From Parascedosporium putredinis (lineage: Eukaryota; Ascomycota; Sordariomycetes; Microascales; Microascaceae), in contig CASHTG010000016.1 of the NCBI GenBank assembly GCA_949357655.1, positions 310,001-374,000 of the forward strand: a stretch of DNA of 64,000 bases, given 5' to 3'. This document shows positions 39,201-51,705 of the stretch, in pieces (positions within the stretch are counted from its first letter, which is position 1; every line of letters starts with the position of its first letter). Under the pieces are notes generated by a model, which saw only the letters and a program-made list of their open reading frames with translations, was not told the origin of the DNA and did not search any database. The position numbers and the translations under genes were made by a program.

Positions 39201-42200
39201 TATATTACCCCACGTGTCGACAGGTATTCATCCGAAGAGCCACGGGCGCGAGGTTGTGTCGAATGGTGTGGTGTGCTGGTGTGGTGCCACCAATTCCCGG
39301 GCTGAAGACGCAACCCGTTGACGACCACCACTCGGCTATGGCTCTCTTTATCCCGGGGATGCATCTCGATCCCGCTCCGCGAATGCGGTTCGGCGAGCGT
39401 GCGAGCGTGCCTGCCTTGCGTGTCTAGGATATATGCACGCACAACCCGCCCTCGCGCTTTTGGTCTCTCTTATCGAGTTTCGCGCCTCGCTTGCACATTG
39501 AGGGCTCCTTCGGGATGAAAGGGTAGCGGGGGAGAAGGAGACAGAGGCAGAAAGAGGGGATTTTGTCGCCTAGCGGGGATACATTTTGGATAGGAGGGGG
39601 CGGGGGCGGTGTTGGGGAAGGAGGAGAAGGGAGGGAAGCTTAGGCTCGGGATGAGGCAAGCGAGTAGGGTCTTGATGTGCCGTTTCCCTACCACCACGTA
39701 GGGGGCTCGGGAGGGCGTGTTTCCCTGCGATCGACAGGGACCCTTATCTTTGTCAACGAAAGCCGATGGCCGAAAGCAGGTCAGATCGACTTGCCCTGAC
39801 TTTCTTGACCGAACATTGAGGCGTGCGGTGAACGCTCGGAGTGTCCTGATCGCCCGGTGAGAAAACTGGTGAGTAAGAGGTGGGCGTTTGGTGCTAGCGA
39901 AGGGCGGTTTTTCTTGCGGCCAAACATTTGCTTTCTCCTACTGAGTTTAAGACTGTTTAGCTCGGATCTCTCGATATCGGATGACTCCTTCAAAACCTAC
40001 TAGACGTGACGAGTTTGCCATGCAGCGTCAGGAGCAAACCCGGGCAAACGAGAAAGCTATTTGCTACGCCGGAAGCGGGACAGGTTGACAATCTAGACAA
40101 GAGTCACCGACGCCTAGGACACTGTAAATGCGCCGTTGAGACTGCGGTGGCCTGTGTATAAATGTGCCTCCTCTCCACGCGATCTGAAGCTTTCCAGTCC
40201 CTTATACTCATAGAAACCAAGCAGTCTTTACTCCATCTCTTTTTCTTTTATCTTGCGCTGGTTACGAAACGGATTCAAACCCGTCCCGGCACACAAACTC
40301 GCGAAAGATAGTTTATCGATGGATATCCATTTATATATATCCCTACCGGTAAAGCGGGATGCGAAAAGTCCCGTATCGCAAAGGTCGCTGCTGGCCCTTC
40401 ATGCTGCGAGTTTGACCACCCTACCACCATCTAGCCGAGGGTTTCTCGAGCCAACGCATAAAGCGCCCCGTGCCGTTAACCACGCTCCGGTGGGGGATCG
40501 AGCAGCTGGAGAGCCGGCTGGCTTCCTAGGATACTGGAGGAAACGCTCGTTCTGCAAACGATGGAATCTCGACACTGAGGCGCTGCACCGCGCCGCTTTT
40601 CTTTTCGCTCAAACTCCCAAGGCCACGGGGTGGCGTTGCCACAACTTCCATGGTGCCATCGCAGAAAAAGAAGACCATGGCACGACTTTTTGGGCATTGT
40701 TTGCGGGTAGGGGTAGCAGTAGTCCTCTACATTCACAGTCCCTAGATGATGTGCTATATGTCGCGGGCTCCTGCTGCCGCCCCGTAAGCAGGACAGAAAG
40801 TCAAACCCTAGGGCGGAGCTGTATTCACCAAAGAGGGCGGCTAGTCTACGCCTTGTGCTATGACACGATCCAAGTCCCGAAACCTGCCTTTTTGTTCGTT
40901 TTCGTTATATACTTGCCCCGATCACAACCGTGTCCGCGGCCTGAGAACCTTGATCACGACTAGCAATCTGATCAATTTGGGGCTCCCCTAACTATAGTTT
41001 GCGGGCGAATAGTTTCCCGCAGGATTCCAGCATAGAGTTTGCTCGGCGGAGGACATTAAAGTCACCATGGGTCTATAGCAGCGGGAATCGTTCATCTTCA
41101 AGGATTCGCCTTGTTTTCCCCGCGACCCAGACAATCCGGACGGCGTCGCTGAGAGGCTCCATCTTTCTGCCGTGCACTTCTGCGAGCCCTGTCTGGACTG
41201 CACACGGGGGCCTGCGTCGTGGTATGCTCCGACTCCACTCTCCGTCTCCGGACTTCGCTAATCAACTTGAGGTCATTTAGATTCCGAAAATATATAAGGT
41301 CTAGTCCCGCATGTCATGGTCTTTGGAAATCGGGTGACGCCAGAGTATCTGGCTCCTCGCGCTAACGGCACGCGCAGCCCTTCCGCGGAGGCTCGGTGGG
41401 AGTACCACTTTGTTAATCCGATGGTGGCGAATGTGCTCTCCACCATCGTTGACATGGTTCAGTGGGTGCCCGCCGGCGCAGCGGACGTGGCCGTTCAGAC
41501 GCTCGTGGAGATTTAGTCTCTTCGATGTGTGGGGGATACAAGTCCCCTCTGGTCGCTGGTATGTTGTTGTCCTCCCTACCGAGCGCGTCCGTTCTCCGGC
41601 TGACTAGATTCTCATCAGCTTCCGAGCACGACCAGCTCGAACTTATCCCTCCCTGATAGAATCCTCGTCGCCTCGTCTCATCGTCTCCCCTCGCACTCGC
41701 TGCCGTCCATGTCATCCCATTTCCTACCGCCTTTGCTTGACGAGAAATCCCCACGTCCCTTTTTTCGCGTGTGTCAGGGGACCCGGGCCCACCACGCACC
41801 TGGCCCTCGGGCGGGTTGAAGCGCAACCTGTCTTGGGGCTGACTCTGGTTCTATCGACGAGACAGACAAAAAGAAAAGGCCGCCACCTTCACACTGGCAA
41901 TAGTATAAATGGATTCCGCCCTGTGGGAGAGGCAGATTCCCGCAGACTGTGTCGCGTCGAGATATAATGGACCCTACGCAAATCCTGCGCGCCGCTGGCC
42001 GAGGAGAGGTTCGGCGCTCTATCGTCTTACCCCATCCAATCGTTAAGCAAGCGTTCTACGAGGCGATGGGGGTTTTCCGTATGGGCCTTTGCTGCCGTAT
42101 CTGATTTATAGAGTCTAAAAAGTAGAGACGTTGAGAAAGTGGGACGCCTTTTAGACCCTTGCCGGGCCAGGTGAGGATGACCTCTTCAAGAGTGCGAGAG

Positions 42201-43513
42201 CTGACTCTGGGCCATGATCCTCAACTCGTCGCCAAGGATAACACAAAGGTGGCCGCGAGTGAAACGGCCCTAACGAGGCGAGCCATCTGGAAGAATTGGA
42301 ATGGCTAAGAAAAGAAAAGGTCTATGCTCCATGGTGTGGATGGTCTCTCGGGCGGTCTCCCGGACAGCCTTTATATACGCGCCCGTTTCGGCGCCCTTGG
42401 AGACTGGTACACTTTTCTTCTCGGCAGGAAACGGGGTGTCTTCCCGCACGGTTCATAAGTGAATGGGACAGCAGAGAGCGAACACTGGCCTTTTTCCCGG
42501 TTTGGAGAGCTCAGCAAGATCCGAGTTCAGCTCGACGATTTCCCCGGCGGTGTACTCTCGCCCTTGTCCGCGTGGATACCAAATTTCCCCCTTCCCCACA
42601 GCGTCGAGCGAGGGTCAAAGAAAGGGATATACCCCTTACTATATATGGTTAGGAGAAACCAATTCACTATCCTTTTTCCCTCCACGGCTTTGGATATACG
42701 ACGAAGGCTTGGCCGGGCCTCGGTAGGGACAAGAGAGCGAAGCCTAGCTTTACGGGTCCGCGCCGAAGGGAGGGAAGGCGTTCGACTGGCCCACCCGAAT
42801 TCTCATCCCGAGGGACGGCGTGCCCAACTCTCACTCGACTGCTACCCGTCCGTTGGCGGATTACACCACGCGATAATGGCGCTCAATTACATTCCAGCTG
42901 ATTGGGCGGCGTGGGGTTTCCGACCGGCCAGTACCCAAGTTCCTTAGCGGTGGCCTTGAAAACCTAGCTCGCCTTGGCTAAGATAAAACCCTACAGCCAC
43001 CCCACACCATCGGGGCTCTCGGCTGCCGTTCTTCCGGGTCAAAGCGGTGTCGAGGCATTATATACGTCACAGAATGTCCTCTGTGATCAGTTATGGTGGT
43101 GAACTTCCGCCTCCATAAGAGTGTCTACCTAAAGATGTGGGACGACGGCCATCGGAGGATTACGAATTCTGGGCGGCACAAGGCGGCGGCTTGCAGTCTG
43201 CCCCCGGTCTCTCGCTGTGAAGCAGGTTTTGGGAATGCTGGGTACGGCTTAGGCTTTGAACTTGCTGCGGGACCTTTTGGCGCCCTTTCCTCTAGTGTAT
43301 AAGGGCATGCGTAAGAGCCTCTTCAGAGCTAGGCCAGCTGCTAGCGAGTATTGAAGGGGGCGGGATTGGCTTTCCTGAAGAGAGCCGAGACGCGAGGGCA
43401 AACGTCGCCATGCGGCACCTGTGGCAAGCACTCTCTCCCTTGGGTAAATCGGAGTGTGGCGGATAAAACGCTCAAAGAACGCACGGAAAATCGAGTAAAC
43501 AGAGAGGATGGGG

Positions 43514-43541
43514 GGCAGAAGGGGGTGGGCAGAAGGGGGTG
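43514..43541. repeat. Tandem duplication of a 14-base G-rich unit (gggcagaagggggt)
   Basis: Two head-to-tail copies were seen directly. The G-runs could allow quadruplex formation, but this is not testable from sequence alone. Confidence 0.8.
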
Positions 43542-46458
43542 GGCACTGGTTATCCGTGGCTTGATTCCGTCCTACGACAACGGCATGGAGTAGCATCTCT
43601 GCAGTATATCGTATATAAAGAGGCACGGCATACTGCCTTGGCCGCGTCGCTTGCGTTCTGGATCATTGGCCCAGACACTTCAGCGCCGGGCTGGGCAATT
43701 CCTCGACTTTTCACCTCGTTGACTTGCCTGGTGGACCGGGGAAACGTCCTCTTTGGCAATAGATTGCAAAGGCAGCCGACCTTTGGGCCGTGAGTATCAC
43801 ATCCTCCCCCTTTCTCTTTTAGCTGCGTCCAACTCTCTTAACTAACAAGCTTTTGTAAAGAACACTTAGAAGTTGCACTGGTGATACTGAGGCCATGACC
43901 TCACCCTGTCTCCTCTGACGCTGACTCAAGTCAGCCCTCCCAAGCCCGATGCGGTTTGCTTCACACCTGCCTAGGCCACCATGCCGCCAGCCTCAAGCGG
44001 GACAGGAGCAGGACCAACTGACCCGAGAATCGCTTCCGGTTAATGGCCCAGGCGAATGCTGCGTTTGGGTGTGTGGTGCTCCCTGACAACCCTGCCGGGG
44101 CCTCTCAACTTCGGCTCCGAAGAACCCGGTCGCTTCCACAAAATATTGAAGAAAGGGCCTCGGTGCCGGGGCGCAGGCAGATGTACGAAGATGTCGACGC
44201 GTGGGGACTAGTTTCGAGCGTAGCATTTCACGGCGTCAACGGGCCATTTTCCCCAACCGCACTCTTCCCTGCAGGGCCTGCCCGTGTTTTGCGACGAGCT
44301 TGGCTTTATATACCCGCACAGCTCTCCTACCGCCGGAAACCTCGTGCGATGGCGTGCCGCGTTGGGTTTCCTTAAGGGGAGGAATAGCTAAGCTTATGTC
44401 TATGTGGGAAAAGCAGGCGAACGGGCGGGTTTCCCTGTTTACGATTAAATATCAAGCGGAGTGGCAATTGCTTCCGACTTGGCCGGTCTTTTGTCCCCTT
44501 TTTTCTCAAGCTCAACGTAAAGCTACGGTCCAAAAGGAAAAAAAGAAAAAGCCAAAGCAACGAAACCGAAACTGGTCTGGGCTTTTCCAACCCTCACTCT
44601 CCAACCTACAGAGAGGGCTGGGGATACTGACCCCATCAAAGCGCTTCTAGATACACGCATTCGTCGGCCAGAGTATGAGTGAACAAGCCCTTGGATTTGC
44701 TTTCACATATATATATACATCAACGACCTACAAACGAGAGCCGCATCCAGCATCCCAGAGAGCCGGAGGACGCGCCATGTCTCAATGGGATGGCAAGCCA
44801 TAGATCAGGGCATCAGATTGTCTTGTGTTCCTGTCCCCCAGTTCCCCCGTTTGGCGGGCGCAACAAAAGGCTATATGCCCGTGGCGGGTCGCGGGTCTTT
44901 TTCTCCCTCTTCTCCATATGGCTGACGCATACCAAAACGCCTTCTCTTTCGTTGCTCTCGTGCGCAGTTGGACAGCAGCACCCCAAAGATGGCGACGAGG
45001 AATTCGACAGAGAACAGCTGCGGGCCATGCTCAGATCTCAGGAAACGTCATGGTCATCTCCACAGGAAACAAACATGGCGGTGCATCCTCAGCTAAGGAA
45101 TTCCGTGTCGCTGCCGTGGCCGTTATAGAGGGGCGGGCACATTTGACGATATCACGTACCTGGCATCCTTTGAGCCAAAATTACCCATATATGTCACCCT
45201 CGGGGCAGCCAACGAGTTTCCAGATTGAACAAGCTTGCGAGCATATCCCTGTAATGTGCGTGCCCTCGTTTGGGGAAGAACAGCGACCATCATCGGATCT
45301 TCAATACACGCCACCACACCTCGACGAGCAAGACAAGCAAGACGAGACCCAAAATCAATGGGTCGAAGGAAGAACTGGACAGAGATGCAAAAACAGCTTG
45401 TGATGAGCACCGACTTGGTAACACGCTGGGCCAAGACCCGGCCAAGTATGATGGACCCTATCCAGTTCCCTTTGAAGCTTTCTCAATCCTATTCTATGTC
45501 TTTTTCCATGTACTCCCCTTTGGTCTGTCTCCTTGACAGACAGTGTTCAAGATTCCAGTGAGGATAAAGCCTCTAATTGATCTATATCATAGACAAACTC
45601 CACCCCAATAAATCCATAGATGTGAAGGGCTTCTTCATAAAGACAGTCAGTATATCAAAGCAGATACCTCCCTAAAGTTTCCAAGTGAAGTTGTCTCCCT
45701 CCATCAGGCTTGCCCCCAGGTTCCTTCCTGGTCTGCAAATTCACCAAGATCGGCCCCGGGGCCACCCGGAGCACATCCGGCGCACACCCCGGGGCCACCC
45801 CCTTCCCTTCGACTGGTCCAAGGTCAAAGCCCTCCTCCTCCTGAACTGGCATCACCAGCGCGATTTCCTGGCCTCAACTCTCCTTCTAATGAAGAAGGAA
45901 CCTCCCCTAATAGCCCACCAGCCCTAACCAGCCTTCCTTCTGTTTCTAATCCCTCCCACAAAAAGAAATCTCCTCCCTTTCTTCTCCCCTTGACAACAAA
46001 CCATCTTCCCCATCCTCCCTCAGAAACACCAACTCTCTTCAACAATACTTTGACACTCAGAGTCAAAGTATTCAACCTCTTGCCATATCTTCATCCGAGT
46101 CCAGTCCTAGACTGCCTCAAACAAAAACCCCCTGTTTCCAGCTTCCCCATCTTTGGCATCTCGACCATAGAAAGGTACCCTAGACACTCGTCCCGAACCA
46201 CCAGACGCGTCTCTAGCCATGTAAGCATCATCAAACCTGTCATGTCCATCGACATATGCTCGCTTCCCCATCTCTCTTCAGACCATCTAACACCGTTCTT
46301 AGACTTTCTCAAGTTGCCCAAGAGCTCACTCCTAGAATTCAGAGCGACGAGCCTCAAAGCCAAAGCCGCTCTTATCCCCTGGGCAATTTCAAACCCCCAC
46401 CCCTTCCCCATTCCCATACCCAAGAATACTCCCGGTAAGCGACATCAAGACCGTCAAG

Positions 46459-47978
46459 ATGAGCCGCCGCATCAAGTCCCTCCCGTACGCCGATCGGGAC
46501 CCTTCCGCTCCCCTGCCTCGCCCGTCTCTCCCGTCGCGTCGCCCCCTCCTCTGGCCGCCATCCCTACTATGCCCGACGTTCCCGTCGCTTCGCCCATTGC
46601 CCCTCTTCCCTCCATGTTCTCTAGACCATGGACCATGCAAATACAGGGCCCATCTTCCCCATGCCGGCGCCCATTTCGGGGCCCAAGCCCAAGCCGATGC
46701 TCGCACAGAGCTTGCCCCCGAGGTTGGGGCCATGCCTGCTACCGAGGCCGACTCCCTCAGCGAAGGGGATCTCAGACTGGCAAAAGGATCGTCGCGGCCT
46801 GGTTGGCTGCTCTTTCTGACAAGGCTTCCAATAACGGAAGCGAACCTGATGTAAGTTTATTAGCTAAATCGTCTTTTTTCTTTTCTTTGCTACGGTACAA
46901 GGGCAGTTGCTTGAACTTGTAGAAACAGCAAAACTTGTACTCGGAAGCTAACCTGTCAATCTCTCGTTTCCCATTCCAGGAACAGCGTCCCGACGGATCA
47001 AATCTGGCGGCTGGCGGAAACAACATGGGTTTCCCCTTCTTTGAAAATAGCAGCCCCCAGTCCAGCGGGTCCGGGGGCCCCGGCGGCGGCGTTAGACTGA
47101 CTGGAAACGCCTCGTCCATTTACGGTAAGTTTCTCTGGCAGCCCTTTGCTCCCCATGTTAGCAGGGCATGACATGGGCATAAACGAAGAATAAGAAAAAG
47201 AAACGTCACTAACTATTTAACAGGATTCGACATCTTGAACCCTAGTGGTGGTAGCCGCATCGTCCCTTACCCTAGCCAGGACGACTACAACCCCTACGGC
47301 CAGCGCGACCAAGAGGCCCCGTCCATGTCCGGACGCAGCGCGGGCAGCATCCCCGACGCCAATCGCTTCCAGGCTCGCCTGGGCTACTTCACCTCGTACA
47401 TGGGTCCTGAGGCCTTCCTCGACTGGGACATCAACGAAGAGTCCTCCTCCGGCGAAGTCGAATCCGCGTCCGACCCCGAGCCCAACCCCAACCCCAACCC
47501 CGGGCCCGCGCGATCCCAGCAGGGCCACATCCGCGTCACCCGCTCAGAGACCAAGGCCCTCATCAAGCTCGCGATGGGCCGCACGTCGCAAGTCATCTTC
47601 CGCGACAACACCGGCGCGCCCCTGCTCATGTGGGACTTTGCAGACCATTCTTGGCAGTTTTATCCCGCGCTCACTCTCGCGGACGACATCCTCAAGTCGG
47701 AGAGCCGCTACGACTCCTCCGAGATTGAAAGTGCCGACGCTGCCATCAACGACGATGACGACAATGACGAGGAGGACGACAACGACAACGAGTCGGTGTC
47801 CTCTTCACAACGCGAGGCCGTCGCTCGCGTCAGCGCCTTTGCTGCTTCGGTTTTCCACGCCATCCAAATGGAGCAGGAGCAACCCGCGGAGGGCGATCGC
47901 GAAAGCTCGGTGGCTCGGTCTGAGTGCTCCAGTGACGAGGTGGAGATCTTGGGCTTCACCTCGCGCCGCCGGCGCTAA
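46459..47978 (+). CDS. Hypothetical proline-rich/acidic protein, not recognised
   Basis: An ATG at 46459 opens MSRRIKSLPYADRDPSAPLP, followed by a Pro-rich segment that is readable only by changing frame several times (probable indel errors). Two well-formed introns (46851-46979 and 47125-47223) join segments with coding character: WLAALSDKASNNGSEPD, EQRPDGSNLAAGGNNMGFPFF, and a last exon starting FDILNPSGGSRIV. The last exon carries the best-defined part (about 47,520-47,700): VTRSETKALIKLAMGRTSQVIFRD, then PLLMWDFADHSWQFYPAL. A strongly acidic stretch follows (DDDDNDEEDDNDNES), and it ends in a basic TSRRRR-stop. I recognise no family. Coding-like Ser/Pro-rich sequence continues upstream to about 45,620 in a related frame, so the true start may lie several hundred bases before 46,459. 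It is transcribed in tandem with the Ras-like gene 523 bases downstream. Confidence 0.55.
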
Positions 47979-48501
47979 AAGAACTACACTATTTCGTGTA
48001 GTCATGTTGATGTTCGGGGGTTTCGAAGGCACGCACGCGCACACGAACGCCTACACTCCCCACTGGGAAACGCGTCTGCCTTCCAAGTTTCCAAACCCCC
48101 GATATCAACACACTGGTGACGCTCGAGAAGGCGTACCCGACCATCAAGTCGTTTCTGTTTTCCCAAGTATTTTCAACCCACTTTGTAAGAGAGTCTCCTG
48201 TCCTCCTTCCCTCTTTGCAGCAACACTTTCAAAAACCACAACATTCTCTTATTCATCTTCTGATTCATTAAACACAGTCACCTATCACTTCAGGGCTTTC
48301 CCACACAAAAACACCTATTTAGCATCGTTTTTATTTTCCTTGTGTTCGTCTTTCTTCCTTCAACACCACACTAGTTCTGTGCCTTTTTCCAACAGCCACT
48401 TCAACTTGGTCTGGTCTCGTTTCGTTCCATCGTATTTCCCATCACGATTCTTTATTCTTCACTATCCCTTGTCAAGCCCATAGTTTCAAACCCTCCCTGT
48501 C
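47979..48501. other. Intergenic region between two tandem genes
   Basis: This 523-base stretch is increasingly pyrimidine-rich toward its right end (CTTTTT, TTCCTT and TTCTTCAC runs), as expected for the core promoter and 5' UTR of the downstream gene. No open frame of interest was seen. Confidence 0.5.
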
Positions 48502-50659
48502 ATGGGAAACAATCTTTCTCGTGGTCCTTCAATAAGCATCCTTGATCTGCGTGTGTTGGGAGTTCTAGACCAAACGCCCCGCAACCGTTACCAAGCTTCG
48601 ACTCCCCGACGCCAACTCTACGGAGAGGCCGCAGTCCCTCTTGCTCACCCGTTTACTCAAAGGCTAGGTTCTACTGCCGAAGTCCTCTCCATGAAGAGCA
48701 ACGACCGTCAGGGCCGCAGGCCTTCGAAAGGCATAAGGCTCGCTACCCCTGAAGAGGCTGTCAGCCTTTACCATTCGCATCAAGCAGAACTTGCTAGTGC
48801 TCTTGCTGCTGCAGCTTCGCAGCAGCAGCAGGAGCAAGAGCAGCAAGAGGGGCAGCAACCTGCTAATCAGAGTGCCGAGGCAGAGCAAGCCGATGCAAAC
48901 TCTGCCAGTGATCTCAGCCAGGCATCCCAGAATGCCACTCAGGGAAGCAGCCAGCAGAATGGCGGCCAAGGTAACAACTCCCAGGGTGCCCCAGCGGGAC
49001 AAGCCGGGAGCGGTAGCAATACATTGCAAAACTCCTTGGTGCAGAATGGCTCTGGCTCTGGCTCTGGCTCTGGCCCAAACTTGAATCTTGGGCCGTCTGC
49101 GGGTTATCACGGCCCCGTCCATTACTCTACCATCATTGATACCCCTCTCCACCCCTCTCACCCCTCTCACCCTGAAAGCGCGAGTGAAGGCTTGGTCCTC
49201 GGCTATCAAACTCACAAGCAAGGGATCCCTCCCCAGTACAGTATCTACCACGGGGGCCGCAGGATACCCTTGTTCATTAGCCTTCAAAACGGCCATTCGA
49301 TGAGCGCGTATCCCATCATTCGAAACAGGGCTGAGTACCCCTGTGAGAACCCCCTCGCCGAGATGAACCCGCGAGCAGCCCGCGACCAGTCACGCGCCCA
49401 GACCATCCTCGGTTGAGCGGTCCTGCGCAGAGTAGACAGCCCCCTCCCAACAACGCGGAGTATTGGTCCAGCCTGCAAGGGCGATGCCAGATCGCCGGCC
49501 AGAGAGTCCTCGAGGATCGAGCCAGGATCCCCCTCCCCCAGCTGGGCCAACGACCCGAACCCTGCCATTTTCTTCAGTCCCACCATGGGGGCTGTCGTGA
49601 CGGTCAACGTGCAGGCAACCCCCGGCTGAACAAGAGCAGCAGAGCGGCGTCCTGGGCAGCATCACGCGGTTCATCACCCAGCCTCATCCAGGACGTGATC
49701 GGCCCAGAGGTCGAATTAATCGCCCCGCCACTCCGTATCCGAAGAGGCTCCCGCCCCTCAGGAACTATTCCGACGGCGAGCTTCCGCGTCGAGAATATAA
49801 TATTCTCGTCACGGGAGATCGCCGCGTCGGCGTCACATCGTTCTTGCTGTAAGTTCTACCCTTTTTTTCTTTTCTTCTTTTCTTTCTCTTTTCTTCCTTC
49901 CCTTAATTACCGATTGAGGTTGACCAACTGTTGATACAGCACGCAAGTGAATGGTCGCTCTTCGACGGCCACGAACTACGTAAGTCCCTTTTCCTTTCCT
50001 CTTCCAACAAGAATTCCAACCGTGTGCCCCGAAAAAAACGTAGCGCTAACCGTGTCCATCTTTTTATTTAGTTGAAGCCCGCAAACTGCTGGCGGAAGAT
50101 CTTCCGCCAAGTCAAGTATACGACGCACGTGGTCGTCAACAAGAAGAAGATCAAGGTTGTCTTTTGGGACATCCCCGTCGCCAGCCTTGACAAGATGCAT
50201 CTTACCAACGATGCTGGTTGGGATGGCGCCATTTTGTGCGGCGACGTGGGTCGTTTCGAGACCTTCAAGCCGTTGGCGACTGGGTTAGTACCAAGCTTCT
50301 TGCCCCTTACCTTTCCCCTTCCCCTTCCCCAAGGAAAAATTTGAAGAACACAAACAAAGGCCCAGCTCTGGAGAAGAGGTGAACACTGGCTGACGTACCA
50401 CCTTTTTCAAATATAGTGGAAGACCAATCGCGGCAGTGTCAAAGCCGCTGTTCCGGGGTCCTTGCCCGCCCAGGTCGTCGGGCTCAAGGGCGACACCTTG
50501 AGAACGTATGGCCAGCACGTGGCCAACGAAGAGCTCGCGTATTTGAGCGAGACCTGTGCCGACGCCAAGTATATCACGGTCTCCTCCAAGCTCAATGACA
50601 ACGTTCGGGAGTCGTTTGACGCGCTTCTTGAGCTAATCCACAAAGAGCGTCGGAATTAG
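48502..50659 (+). CDS. Ras-like pseudo-GTPase with disordered Gln-rich N-terminus and predicted N-myristoylation
   Basis: The start codon (gtcATGg) opens MGNNLSRG, matching the MGxxxS/T myristoylation pattern. About 300 low-complexity residues follow, including QQQQEQEQQEGQQ and a GSGSGSG run. The C-terminal domain (about 49,800-50,659) has the layout of a Ras-superfamily G domain: NILVTGDRRVGVTSFLL in the P-loop position, NKKKIKVVFWDIPVAS in the strand-3/switch-II position, then WDGAILCGDV, VVGLKGDTLR and ITVSSKLNDNVRESFDALLELI. Every nucleotide motif is altered. The P-loop lysine is valine, DxxG is DIPV, NKxD is LKGD and SAK is SSK. GTP binding is therefore doubtful. Introns are 49849-49939, 49980-50071 and one ending at 50416, whose donor is either 50284 or, to keep frame, 50288. 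Frameshifts occur at about 49,410, 49,545 and 49,625. I know no named family for it. Confidence 0.65.
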
Positions 50660-51705
50660 ATCGTGGCGGCCGCGGGCTCAATCTTTTCATCCTCCATTGA
50701 GCCTTGCTTCGGTGCCCACCTTCTAGCTCCGGGCGTGGATGCTCCAAGAACCGCACCAACGATTGAGGGTTGCTCTTGGCGTCTTTTTTCCTTTTCTCTT
50801 TCTTTCTTTTTATTTCTTTATTTCCTGTTTTTTTTCATTTGTTTTGTTATTTCCTTTTGCTTGATTTTCCCTCTCACGAGGTTGATCGTTTGCGGGCTTC
50901 CGGGTCCTCAGACGTGTATTATTATTAACGTCAGCATTTTTCTCATTTGCTTTCCCCCGGGTACGGCAATGGGTAAAGTGTTGTACGATTCCACTTTGCT
51001 TTCTTTCCTTTGTTTTTGTTTTTCTTTTTCCATTTGTCTGTTATTTTCTTTTCTTTTCTTTTCTTTTTCTTTGTGTATTTTCCGCAGGCGTTAAGGAGCA
51101 TGAGGGACAAATGGTATACATACGGAAACCAAATGCATAGTTAGAGGGCCATATGGACCAAAACTGCTCACGACTGCCATGATAAGACGGAATAGTTTTG
51201 TTTTTATTTTTATTTTATGTACGCGTCTCGTTTACAAAAATAATAAAGCAATTCGTTGCCCCAAAACTGCGCTGTGAGAACAAGAGGCACTCGCGATTAC
51301 AACTGTGATACTTCCTTCCACAAGAGGTGTCGTTGAAAGTGGGTTCTCATGAGGCGACCAAGAACGTACCCCCGCGGGTGTCCGCATCAACCCATTTTCC
51401 CTTCCAGCGATAGGCTTATCTAATCCGCCACCTTGCGCCCAAAACGCTCCCATGTGCACCATCCGAGAAGCTCCGTCATCAAGAGCTGCATCTACAGTTG
51501 CGAATCGCAATCTCAAGACAAACGCTTTGTATCCTTCAACCGACGTGCCCCCCTTCCTCTCCCCTTTAAACCCCGACCACCAGAAACAGCCCCTCTGTTC
51601 CAAGGTCGAAAGGGAAAACAAAAGGAGTAGACCTACAACCCGGGGAAAGAGAGAGAGAGGGAGCGTACGAAAGAAAAGAGAAGAAAAAACCACCACTCAC
51701 CCACC
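50660..51705. other. Intergenic region between the Ras-like gene and dsc3
   Basis: A strongly T-rich stretch (50,780-51,080, with many TTTTCTTT units) follows the Ras-like gene and is probably its 3' UTR and terminator. Sequence from about 51,440 onward is the probable promoter and leader of dsc3, ending in an AG-rich run just before its start codon. No independent gene was seen. Confidence 0.5.

Larger units (their letters stand above)
35860..45620. other. Gene-poor block of almost 10 kb
   Basis: No coding region could be supported on either strand; the many open frames are short, overlap each other and lack domains. An (AT)-rich microsatellite lies at about 36,139-36,200. TATA-like motifs (TTTATATA and variants) recur at 37,249, 40,331, 40,905, 41,289, 42,373, 42,637, 43,059, 43,611, 44,304 and 44,708 in otherwise mixed-composition DNA. 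A 14-base tandem duplication lies at 43514-43541. No transposase, reverse transcriptase or long terminal repeat was recognised. The divergent promoters of the flanking genes must lie at its two ends. Confidence 0.5.

Noticed and set aside
40253..40963. Plus-strand open frame of about 236 residues in the gene-poor block
   Set aside because: It has no domain and no intron signals, and its composition is unlike the neighbouring genes. A segment near 40,268 resembles a tRNA T-arm, but no cloverleaf could be built around it.
41316..41516. Short plus-strand frame ending VDMVQWVPAGAADVAVQTLVEI
   Set aside because: The composition looks somewhat coding, but it is isolated, 66 residues long, without a partner exon or known family. 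It could be a relic; not supported as a gene.
35860..45620. Transposon or RIP-mutated repeat filling the gene-poor block
   Set aside because: No transposase or polymerase motifs, terminal repeats or target-site duplications were seen, and the base composition is not the strong AT bias expected of RIP.
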